Of a stretch of DNA of 64,000 nucleotides, positions 42,103 to 49,413 are shown in pieces. The DNA lies in NCBI GenBank assembly GCA_044359565.1, contig JBIKLX010000003.1, positions 3,437-67,436 on the forward strand. The letters are read 5' to 3'. The position numbers and the translations under genes are program-made. Under the pieces are notes generated by a model. It saw nothing but the letters and a program-made list of their open reading frames with translations, was not told the origin of the DNA and did not search any database. Position 1 is the stretch's first letter. Each line of letters opens with the position of its first letter. The stretch is from VFMC01 sp044359565 (GTDB lineage Bacteria; Actinomycetota; Acidimicrobiia; Acidimicrobiales; Ilumatobacteraceae).

Positions 42103-44091
42103 ATGCACAACCAGGCGCGTTTGGTCGACGAATCGTTCGCGACCCCGACCCAGTCCGATCAGGACGCGTCGGCCGAAGCGGTGCGCGCCCAGTTGTTCGA
42201 GTTCTACGCCACCAGCCGCTGGGTGGCGCCAGTCGGCAACCTGGTGGGGTGTGTGCTGTTCGCCGTCATCGCGAGCCCACTGCTGCCGGGGGCACTGTTG
42301 CTCGTCTGGCTCGGTGCCGGAGTGACCATCTCGGCGCTGCTGTGGGCATCGGTCACGGTGCCGTACTTCAGTCAGCATCTCGACAAGTCGGGCCTGCCGG
42401 TGATGTGCCCGCTGGCCCACTCGCTGGTCGGCGCGCTGTGGGGCGTAGCGGTATGGCTGGGCCCGGCCGAACCGCACACCGAATACCTCCTGTTGTGCCT
42501 GGCGCTGCTGTTCGCCATCAGTGCAGGGACGCTGACCGGCGCCTCAGGCCTCACCCGTCTCACGATGAGTGTGCTCACCCCGATGTGGCTGCTGGGCAGT
42601 ATCGGCTTCATGGTGGGTGGCGAACCGCTCCTCACCCTGGGCTCACTGGTGTTCCTCGTCATCGTGTGGCGCGACAACGTCCGCACCTCACGGCTGCTCG
42701 TCGAACTGGTGCGCCTTCGCGAAGGCACCAAGGCTCAGGCCGAACGGGCCGAATGGGAAGCGAACCACGACCCCCTCACCGGTCTGCCCAACCGTGCCGG
42801 CCTGCTGAGCATGGCCGAGGATGCCCGTCGCACCGCTCACCACAGTGCGCAGTCGACGACGGCGATGTTCATCGACCTCGATCACTTCAAAGAGGTGAAC
42901 GACCGGTTCGGCCACCTCGCCGGCGACGCGCTGCTCGCCGAGGCCGCGCAGCGGCTGCGCACCACGGTTCGGCCCGACGACGTGGTCGGCCGCCTCGGTG
43001 GCGATGAGTTCCTGGTGCTCATCTTCCGCGAGATCTCGCCGATCGCCACGGCCAAGCTGGCCGAACGCATCATCGGCACCCTCGAGGAGCCGTTCCACCT
43101 CGCGACCGACGATGTGTACGTGTCGGCCAGCGTGGGCATCACCCACGTGAACCGCCTCGATGCCGATGTGCATCGCCTGGTGCACGAGTCCGACAAGGCG
43201 TTGGCCCACGCCAAACGCAACGGGCGCCGTCAGGCTGTCGTGTTCGACAGCGGTCTTCGGGCGCAGCTCACCGAGCGCAGCGGCCTCGAACTGGCCCTTC
43301 GCAAGGCCATCCGCTCGAACCAGTTGGAAGCATGGGGCCAGCCGGTCGTCGACGTGGCCACCGGCCGAGTTGCATGGGTGGAGCTGCTTGCCCGGTGGGA
43401 GGCCACACCGGGCGGCTTCGTGCCGCCTTCGGTGTTCATCCCGTTGGCCGAGGAGATCGGGGTCGTCGGCGACATCGGTCGGCAGATGCTCGGCCACGCC
43501 AGCACTGCGTTGAAGCGGTGGCGCACCCATCCGGCCCTCAGCGGCGCCGATGCTGCGGTGAACATCTCGGCGTTGCACATCGTGCGCGAAGACCTGGTGG
43601 CCGACATCAGCCAGTTGATGGCGTGCGACGGCCTGCCCGCGCAGCATCTCATCATCGAACTGACCGAGAGCCACCGCCTCACCGACATCGACAAGGTGGC
43701 GAACACCTTCCGTCGTCTCGGTGCGGCCGGGGTACGCCTCGCCGTCGACGACTTCGGCACGGGCTACTCGTCGCTCGGCCAGTTGCTGGCGCTGCCGGTG
43801 TCGATCGTGAAGGTCGACCACTCGCTCACCACCGGCTGCGACATCGACGACGACCGCGCCGGTGTGGTGAGGGCCATCCGTCAGCTCGCCGCGTCGCTGG
43901 GCCATGTCGTGGTGGCCGAGGGCATCGAGACCATCCGCGAGTGCGAGGTGATGGCGGGGATCGGCATCGACCAGGCGCAGGGCTACCTGTTCTGTCCGCC
44001 GCTGCCGCTTCCCGAGTTGGAGGACGAACTCGCCCGCCATCGCGGCAACTGGCCGTCGTTCGGCCACATCCCGCGCATCACCGCATCCTGA
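42103..44091 (+). CDS. Membrane GGDEF-EAL cyclic-di-GMP protein
   Basis: This 662-aa protein has five or six N-terminal membrane spans (about residues 40-195). The diguanylate cyclase domain has RLGGDEF (about residue 297) and an intact inhibitory site (RPDD five residues upstream). The phosphodiesterase domain starts WVELLAR, so EAL is ELL, while the ELTES and DDFGTGYSSLG metal and active-site motifs are kept. Both activities may be present. The ATG at 42103 is preferred; a GTG at 42058 would add 15 residues. Confidence 0.88.
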   Translation: MHNQARLVDESFATPTQSDQDASAEAVRAQLFEFYATSRWVAPVGNLVGCVLFAVIASPLLPGALLLVWLGAGVTISALLWASVTVPYFSQHLDKSGLPVMCPLAHSLVGALWGVAVWLGPAEPHTEYLLLCLALLFAISAGTLTGASGLTRLTMSVLTPMWLLGSIGFMVGGEPLLTLGSLVFLVIVWRDNVRTSRLLVELVRLREGTKAQAERAEWEANHDPLTGLPNRAGLLSMAEDARRTAHHSAQSTTAMFIDLDHFKEVNDRFGHLAGDALLAEAAQRLRTTVRPDDVVGRLGGDEFLVLIFREISPIATAKLAERIIGTLEEPFHLATDDVYVSASVGITHVNRLDADVHRLVHESDKALAHAKRNGRRQAVVFDSGLRAQLTERSGLELALRKAIRSNQLEAWGQPVVDVATGRVAWVELLARWEATPGGFVPPSVFIPLAEEIGVVGDIGRQMLGHASTALKRWRTHPALSGADAAVNISALHIVREDLVADISQLMACDGLPAQHLIIELTESHRLTDIDKVANTFRRLGAAGVRLAVDDFGTGYSSLGQLLALPVSIVKVDHSLTTGCDIDDDRAGVVRAIRQLAASLGHVVVAEGIETIRECEVMAGIGIDQAQGYLFCPPLPLPELEDELARHRGNWPSFGHIPRITAS

Positions 44092-44157
44092 CCGCGAACA
44101 GACATCGTCGAAGCGCCCATCGGCGCGGCGTCGCGGATTGCTAGCGTCTCGCCCATC

Positions 44158-45855
44158 ATGGCGTCTCCTGAAACCCCCGCCGTCGGCGCAACCGACAACC
44201 AGGCCTCCGATTTCGTGCGCGATCTCGTGCGCGCCGATCTCGAGCAAGGCACATTCGGCGGCACGGTGCAGACCCGGTTCCCACCCGAGCCGAACGGCTA
44301 CCTGCACATCGGGCACGCGAAGGCCATCTGCATCGACTTCGGCATCGCCGCCGAGTTCGGGGGCCGCTGCAACCTTCGCTTCGACGACACCAACCCCGAC
44401 ACCGAAGACGTCGAGTACGTCGACGCCATCATCGACGATCTGCGTTGGCTGGGCTTCGAGGCACCCGAGCCCGTGCTCTTCGCCTCCGACTACTTCGAGC
44501 AGCTGTACGAGTGGGCCGAGCATCTCATCGAGCACGGCCTCGCCTACATCGACGACCAGGACGGCGACACCATCTCGGCCCAGCGCGGCGGCTACGGCAA
44601 GCCGGGCATCGAGAGCCCCTTCCGCATGCGCCGCGTCGACGAGAACCTCGACCTGTTCCGCCGCATGCGAGCCGGCGAGTTCGCCGACGGGGCCCGGGTG
44701 CTGCGCGCCAAGATCGACATGCAGCACGAGAACATGCAGTTCCGCGATCCGGTGATGTACCGCATCCGGCGCCAGCGCCACCACCGCACCGGCGACCAGT
44801 GGGTGATCTACCCCACCTACGACTGGGCTCACGGCCAGAGCGATGCCATCGAAGGCGTCACCCATTCGCTGTGCACGCTCGAGTTCGACAGCCACCGGCC
44901 GCTGTACGACTGGTACCTCGAGCATCTGCCGCTGCCCGGATATCAGCCGCGCCAGACCGAGTTCGCCCGACTCGAACTCACCCACACCGTCACCTCGAAG
45001 CGGCGCCTCGCCACACTGGTGGCCGACGGTGTGGTCGACGGCTGGGACGATCCGCGGCTGCCCACCCTGCGCGGGCTGCGCCGCCGCGGCTACCCGGCAG
45101 CAGCCATCCGCGAGTTCTGCTCGTACATCGGGGTGTCGCGCACCAACAGTCGCCACCAGATCGAACTGCTCGAATCGTTCGTGCGCGCCGACCTGAACCG
45201 CACTGCGCTTCGTCGCATGGCGGTGCTGCGGCCGCTGCGGGTCGACATCACCAACTGGCCGACCGGCCACGTCGAGCACGTCGAGTTGGGCAACAACCCC
45301 GAGAACGCCGACGACGGAACCCGCCTGGTGCCGCTGTCGGGCACGCTGTACATCGAGCGCGACGACTTCATGGTCGAACCGGCACCGAAGTACTTCCGCC
45401 TCTCGCCCGGTAAGGAGGTGCGTCTGCGCGGCGCCTACTTCCTGCGGTGCACGGGCTACACCCTGGGCGACGACGGCGAGGTCGAGTCGGTGCAGTGCAC
45501 CTTCGACCCCGACACCCGCAGCGGTAACGCGCCCGACGGACGCAAGGTGAAGGCCACCATTCACTGGGTGTCGGCCCAGCACGCCGCCGACGCCACCGTG
45601 GCCCTCTACAGCCGCCTGTTCAGCGCCGAGGTGCCCGGCGAGCGCACCGGTGAGGCGTTCGACGACCTCGACCGCAACTCGCGCGAACTGCTCGCCGACT
45701 GCAAGGTGGAGGCTGCGCTCGCCGACACCGCCGCCGGCCAGGTGGTGCAGTTCGAGCGCCTCGGCTACTTCGCCCACGACCCACGAGATCCCATGCTGTT
45801 CCACCGCACCGTGGGCCTGCGCGACGAGTGGGCCAACATCCAAAAGCGTGCCTGA
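44158..45855 (+). CDS. glnS: Glutaminyl-tRNA synthetase
   Basis: This class I synthetase (565 aa) charges tRNA-Gln directly. The signature is RFPPEPNGYLHIGHAKAICI (HIGH at about residues 50-53), with RFDDTNPDTED, and the KMSKS equivalent is VTSKRRL. A C-terminal two-barrel anticodon-binding part follows. Many actinomycetes lack this enzyme and use GluRS plus GatCAB. A tRNA-Gln gene lies 740 nt downstream. The stop overlaps the next gene (TGATG). Confidence 0.93.
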   Translation: MASPETPAVGATDNQASDFVRDLVRADLEQGTFGGTVQTRFPPEPNGYLHIGHAKAICIDFGIAAEFGGRCNLRFDDTNPDTEDVEYVDAIIDDLRWLGFEAPEPVLFASDYFEQLYEWAEHLIEHGLAYIDDQDGDTISAQRGGYGKPGIESPFRMRRVDENLDLFRRMRAGEFADGARVLRAKIDMQHENMQFRDPVMYRIRRQRHHRTGDQWVIYPTYDWAHGQSDAIEGVTHSLCTLEFDSHRPLYDWYLEHLPLPGYQPRQTEFARLELTHTVTSKRRLATLVADGVVDGWDDPRLPTLRGLRRRGYPAAAIREFCSYIGVSRTNSRHQIELLESFVRADLNRTALRRMAVLRPLRVDITNWPTGHVEHVELGNNPENADDGTRLVPLSGTLYIERDDFMVEPAPKYFRLSPGKEVRLRGAYFLRCTGYTLGDDGEVESVQCTFDPDTRSGNAPDGRKVKATIHWVSAQHAADATVALYSRLFSAEVPGERTGEAFDDLDRNSRELLADCKVEAALADTAAGQVVQFERLGYFAHDPRDPMLFHRTVGLRDEWANIQKRA

Positions 45856-46367
45856 TGGCGCTCTACCGGCCCCACGGCCCGCACCGACCACCCGATAGCG
45901 ACGACAGTCCGCTCGTCTACGACGTGCCCGTGGTCGACGACGACAGCGACGACGGCGACGGCGACGACGACGACGGAGCCCCGACGATCACCTCGGTGTC
46001 ACAGTTGGCCACACCCCGGCCGAAGCGCCGCAAGCGCATCCCCTGGCAGCCGGGCGTGCAATCGAACGGCACGTTCCGCGACCGCATCGGCCGCATCTAC
46101 ACCGAACTCGACGATGTGATGATCCCGGTCGAGGCGCGCCAGTTCCTGGAGGGCACCCCGCTCGTGGTGTGGGACCGCTGCGGCTGCGGAGGTGGATGCG
46201 GGCTGATGTGGGTGCCGCCAGAGCGCATCGGCGATCTGCTCACCTCGTACCCGATCATCCATCGCAACCGCATCGGCAGCGGCGTGATCTCGTCGTGGCG
46301 GGCAGAGGACCGCACCCGGCTGCTGTTGCTGCAGAACGCTGTCAGCTGGGGCCGCGTCATCCGCTGA
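45855..46367 (+). CDS. Hypothetical protein with acidic and Cys-Gly segments
   Basis: I do not recognise this 170-aa protein. A very acidic stretch (DDDSDDGDGDDDDGA, about residues 30-44) is followed by a basic one (PRPKRRKRIPW), then by a compact region with DRCGCGGGCGLMWVPPERI and a C-terminal part rich in Arg and Ile. The Cys-Gly cluster could bind metal. Its start overlaps the glnS stop, so translation is probably coupled. Confidence 0.65.
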   Translation: MALYRPHGPHRPPDSDDSPLVYDVPVVDDDSDDGDGDDDDGAPTITSVSQLATPRPKRRKRIPWQPGVQSNGTFRDRIGRIYTELDDVMIPVEARQFLEGTPLVVWDRCGCGGGCGLMWVPPERIGDLLTSYPIIHRNRIGSGVISSWRAEDRTRLLLLQNAVSWGRVIR

Positions 46368-46389
46368 CGTCTGCAGCCCCACACGGCAA

Positions 46390-46411
46390 GAGGCCCCCTC
46401 GCGGGGGCCTC
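46390..46411 (+). terminator. Hairpin terminator after the glnS operon
   Basis: A perfect 9-bp stem (46390-46398 with 46403-46411) has a TCGC loop and is followed 10 nt later by GTTTTCTT. It lies between convergent transcription units (glnS operon and the tRNA genes) and may serve both. Confidence 0.75.
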
Positions 46412-46427
46412 CGACCTGATGTTTTCT

Positions 46428-46503
46428 TGGCAGCCCGTACGGGATTCGAACCCGTGCCGCCACCTTGAGAGGGTGGTGTCCTAGGCCTCTAGACGAACGG
46501 GCC
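46428..46503 (-). tRNA. tRNA-Glu (anticodon CUC)
   Basis: A 76-nt cloverleaf on the minus strand with encoded CCA. The acceptor arms GGCCCGT/ACGGGCT, a 5-bp anticodon stem around CTCTCAA (anticodon CTC at 46467-46469) and the T-loop TTCGAAT are all present. Confidence 0.95.
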
Positions 46504-46559
46504 GAGCAGCCCCAGCACACTACCAACCCGGTTGGTCGGCACCAACCGAGGCCAGACGC

Positions 46560-46589
46560 GACTCAGCCGGCCCAGTGGCCGGCCGAGTC
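46560..46589 (-). terminator. Hairpin just downstream of tRNA-Gln
   Basis: A 12-bp stem with one mismatch (GCCGGCC/GGCCGGC core plus GACTC/GAGTC) and a CAGT loop lies 3 nt past the tRNA-Gln 3' end on the minus strand. It may end or process the tRNA-Gln transcript. Confidence 0.55.
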
Positions 46590-46592
46590 GAA

Positions 46593-46667
46593 TGGTTGGG
46601 GTGCAAGGAATCGAACCCTGAATAACAGAACCAGAATCTGCTGTGTTGCCAGTTACACCACACCCCA
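46593..46667 (-). tRNA. tRNA-Gln (anticodon CUG)
   Basis: A 75-nt cloverleaf on the minus strand with encoded CCA. The acceptor arms are TGGGGTG/CACCCCA, and the anticodon loop TTCTGGT holds CTG. The weak U1-A72 first pair matches a known recognition feature of bacterial GlnRS. It lies 740 nt from glnS. Confidence 0.95.
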
Positions 46668-46735
46668 CCGGAAACCCCGGAGGTATCGACCGGCGAGTGT
46701 ACCAACCACGCCGGTGGCTCCCCACCCGGTTGCGG

Positions 46736-47044
46736 TCAGCGGTGGCGGCCCGACCGCGCAGCCTGCTTCGTCGCCGCGCGTTGGGCGGCGGCATCCTTGT
46801 TGCGCTTCCACTGCCAGACGCCCGTGACGATGAGCGCACCGGCGATCGACCCGATCACGCCGCTGGGCTTGAAGGCCAGGCCGTCGCCCGCCAGGAGGCT
46901 GATGAGCAGACCACCGACGAACGAGCCGATCAGGCCGGCCGCCAGCGCCATCCCCCAGTCGACGCCCTTCGCCGAGCGCCCGAGGATGAACTGCGCCGCT
47001 GCGCCGATGAGGATGCCGAAGCCGATGATGCCGAGGATGATCAT
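46736..47044 (-). CDS. GlsB/YeaQ/YmgE-family small membrane protein
   Basis: This 102-aa protein has three glycine-rich membrane segments (MIILGIIGFGILIGAAAQFI, then MALAAGLIGSFVGGLLISLL and VIGSIAGALIVTGVW) and a basic cytoplasmic tail (KRNKDAAAQRAATKQAAR). This is the layout of the transglycosylase-associated / GlsB stress family, whose role is unclear. The ATG at 47044 is chosen; a GTG just before it is possible. Confidence 0.8.
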   Translation of the reverse strand: MIILGIIGFGILIGAAAQFILGRSAKGVDWGMALAAGLIGSFVGGLLISLLAGDGLAFKPSGVIGSIAGALIVTGVWQWKRNKDAAAQRAATKQAARSGRHR

Positions 47045-47079
47045 GACCAGAACGGTAGCGGCCCGCCGGTGTTCGCGAG

Positions 47080-47775
47080 TCACCCGGTCAGGGCGAGCAG
47101 CCGATCGAACCCGATGATGCGGCCCAGTGCCACGCCACCTGCTTCGGCGAGTTCGCGCTGCCAGGCCCGTCGTCCCACCACCACGGTGGTGGGGGTCGGT
47201 GAGGTGTAGGCGGTGAGGCCCACCTCCTCGGCGATGAGGCGGCTGCGCAACAGGTGGAACGGATCGCTCACGATGAGCACTCGCGTCGCGCCCCGTTCGG
47301 CCAACAGAGTCTGCACGCCGACGAGTGAGTCGTAGGTGTTGCGCGAGGTGTTCTCGGCAACGATGGCATCGGCCGGCACACCGCGCTCGACCAGATAGGC
47401 GGTCGATGCCTCGGCCTCGGTGAACCGGTCGCCAGGCTGCTTGCCGCCCGTCACCACGACCAAACGGGCCAGCCCCTGCGACCACAGGGTGACCACATGG
47501 TCGAGGCGCGCTTGCAGTTGTGCCGACGGTGTGCCGTCGTACTGCGCTGCCCCCATCACCACGATCGCATCGACAGGTCGGGCCTGATCGGTGCGGCCCG
47601 TCCGGTGCACCTGGTACAGCGTCAGTGCGTAGTAGCCGGCTGCCAGCACGACGAGCAGCACGCTCGCGAGCACGACCCGGCGGAGCCACCGCCGTGGCGG
47701 CCGCACCACCGGGATACCGCCGACAGGGGTGGGGTCGCCAGCAGGCGGGTCGGTTGCGCCGTACGCGTCGCTCAC
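47080..47775 (-). CDS. YdcF/SanA-type DUF218 membrane protein
   Basis: This 231-aa protein has a short N-terminus, one membrane span (VVLASVLLVVLAAGYYALTL) and an outer DUF218 domain. AIVVMGAAQYDGTPSAQL, VVTGGKQPGDRFTEAEAS, ENTSRNTYDSL and IVSDPFHLLRSRLIAEE are typical. Members (ElyC, SanA) affect cell-envelope integrity. The GTG start overlaps the gltX stop, so it is the second gene of a gltX operon. Confidence 0.85.
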   Translation of the reverse strand: MSDAYGATDPPAGDPTPVGGIPVVRPPRRWLRRVVLASVLLVVLAAGYYALTLYQVHRTGRTDQARPVDAIVVMGAAQYDGTPSAQLQARLDHVVTLWSQGLARLVVVTGGKQPGDRFTEAEASTAYLVERGVPADAIVAENTSRNTYDSLVGVQTLLAERGATRVLIVSDPFHLLRSRLIAEEVGLTAYTSPTPTTVVVGRRAWQRELAEAGGVALGRIIGFDRLLALTG

Positions 47776-49184
47776 GACACGTGCACGCTCGGGGGCAGAG
47801 CACGGAGGCGCCGCAGTGTCTCGTCGCGGCCCAGCAATTCGAGCGATTCGAACAGCGGCGGGCCCACGGTGCGGCCGGTGACAGCCACTCGCACCGGCGC
47901 CTGGGCCTTGCCCATCTTCAACCCATGGCGCTCGGCCACGGCGGTGAAGGCAGCGTTGATGGCCTCGGCCTGCCACGGGCAGGTGCTGAACGCCTCGATG
48001 CTGTCGGCCACCAGCACGTCAGCGCCGTCGGTGCCGAGCGCCTTGGCAAGGCTGGCCTCGTCGAACTCGGGGTCGGACAGGAACAGGAAGTCGACCACCC
48101 CCGGTGCCTCCGACAGCGTGGTGGCGCGGGGCTGCACGAACGGCGCCATCGCCACGAACCGCTGCTGGTCCCACCCCGCCGTGGGGTGTGTGGCACGCCA
48201 CTGCGCCAGCCAGGGCTCGGCGGCAGCGGCGAACTCGTCGGGCGACATCGCACGGATGTACTCGCCGTTGAACGCCGCCAACTTCTTCAGGTCGAAGAAC
48301 GCCGGCGAATGGTTCACGTCCTCGAGGCGGAACTCGTCTTCGATCACCTGCCACGGCACGATCTCGGTGCCGCCGCGCGGCGACCAGCCGAGGGTCATCA
48401 GGTAGTTCACCATCGCCGGGGCCAGGTAGCCCTCGTCGCGGTAGCTCTCGAGGGCCACCTTGTCGCGACGCTTGGAGATCTTCTTACGCTGCTCGTTCAC
48501 CAGCACGGGCACGTGCGCCCAGGTGGGCGCGGCGTGGCCGAGCGCTTCCCAGATCATCTGCTGCTTCGGCGTGTTGGGCAGGTGCTCTTCAGCGCGGATG
48601 ACGTGGCTCACCCGCATCGTCAAGTCGTCGACCACGTTGGCGAGCAGGAACATCGGCGACCCGTTGCCCCGGAGCAGCACGAAGTCCTCGATGGTGGCGT
48701 TGTCGAACTGCACCTCGCCACGTACGGCGTCGTGAACGGTGGTTGCGCCGGCGGGCACCCGGAAGCGCAGCACCCGGCCCGGGCCGGGCCCGAGGCCTGC
48801 ATCGCGCGACCAACCGCCGTAACCCTGGGTGCCCTCGGCCTTCGCCCGCTCCTGGATCTGGTCGGGGGTCATGTCGCAGTAGTAGGCGTGGCCGGTCTCG
48901 AACAGGCGCTGTGCCGCGTCGACATGCTGCTGGGCGTAGTTGCTCTGGAAGTACGGGCCCTCGAACGCAGGGTCGTCGCTGCTGATGCCCAGCCAGGCGA
49001 GCGCCTCGATGATCCCCTCGGTCCACTCCGGCCGGTTGCGGGCCTCGTCGGTGTCTTCGATGCGCAGGATGAAGGTGCCGCCGAGTCGCTTGGCGAGCGC
49101 CCAGTTCATCAACGCGGTGCGGGCCCCACCGATGTGGAACGAGCCGGTGGGCGACGGTGCGAAACGAAAACGAGGAGCATCCAT
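47772..49184 (-). CDS. gltX: Glutamyl-tRNA synthetase
   Basis: This class I synthetase has 470 aa, normal bacterial length. RFAPSPTGSFHIGGARTAL holds the HIGH-type motif, and KKISKRRDKV is the KMSKS motif. It charges tRNA-Glu, whose gene lies 1.3 kb downstream, so substrate and enzyme are near neighbours. As glnS is present, this enzyme may be discriminating (Glu only). The ATG at 49184 is preceded by CGAGGAG. Confidence 0.95.
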   Translation of the reverse strand: MDAPRFRFAPSPTGSFHIGGARTALMNWALAKRLGGTFILRIEDTDEARNRPEWTEGIIEALAWLGISSDDPAFEGPYFQSNYAQQHVDAAQRLFETGHAYYCDMTPDQIQERAKAEGTQGYGGWSRDAGLGPGPGRVLRFRVPAGATTVHDAVRGEVQFDNATIEDFVLLRGNGSPMFLLANVVDDLTMRVSHVIRAEEHLPNTPKQQMIWEALGHAAPTWAHVPVLVNEQRKKISKRRDKVALESYRDEGYLAPAMVNYLMTLGWSPRGGTEIVPWQVIEDEFRLEDVNHSPAFFDLKKLAAFNGEYIRAMSPDEFAAAAEPWLAQWRATHPTAGWDQQRFVAMAPFVQPRATTLSEAPGVVDFLFLSDPEFDEASLAKALGTDGADVLVADSIEAFSTCPWQAEAINAAFTAVAERHGLKMGKAQAPVRVAVTGRTVGPPLFESLELLGRDETLRRLRALPPSVHVS

Positions 49185-49265
49185 GACCCGGGCAACGCTA
49201 CCTCCCGCACTCCACCCCCTCCCCGCCACCCCAGGCCCGCCCCCAGCCCCGCCCCAGCCCCCGGC

Positions 49266-49311
49266 GTCTGTGAGCGCACCCCGCTACAACCCGGGTCTAC
49301 TCACAAACGCC
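49266..49311. repeat. Intergenic imperfect palindrome, family 1, copy C
   Basis: It has the same layout as the copies at 36.9 kb: GTCTGTGAGC, a core with CCCCGCTACAACCCGGGT, and CTCACAAACGCC. It lies between the starts of gltX and the convergent end of the dehydrogenase gene. Confidence 0.78.
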
Positions 49312-49338
49312 GTCAACGAGCCGCCGGCACGACTTGGC

Positions 49339-49385
49339 GATTGTGAGCAGAACCCCGCCAAAACCCCAGGTGGCTCACAAACGCC
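49339..49385. repeat. Intergenic imperfect palindrome, family 1, copy D
   Basis: It starts exactly 73 nt after copy C. The arms are TTGTGAGC and GCTCACAA, and the core AACCCCGCCAAAACCCCAGG is more diverged. The surrounding 229-nt gap (49185-49413) holds nothing else that I can see. Confidence 0.75.
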
Positions 49386-49413
49386 GCGGGGGCGGGGCGG
49401 GGTGGCAGGGGGG

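Noticed and set aside
42688..45891. A 1067-codon open frame on the minus strand across the c-di-GMP and glnS genes
   Set aside because: It is antisense to two strongly recognisable proteins. In DNA with very high GC at third positions, antisense frames stay open by chance, and its translation shows no domain.
46428..46667. tRNA pair as an integration site of a mobile element
   Set aside because: No integrase, no direct repeat of the tRNA 3' end and no foreign-looking genes lie nearby.
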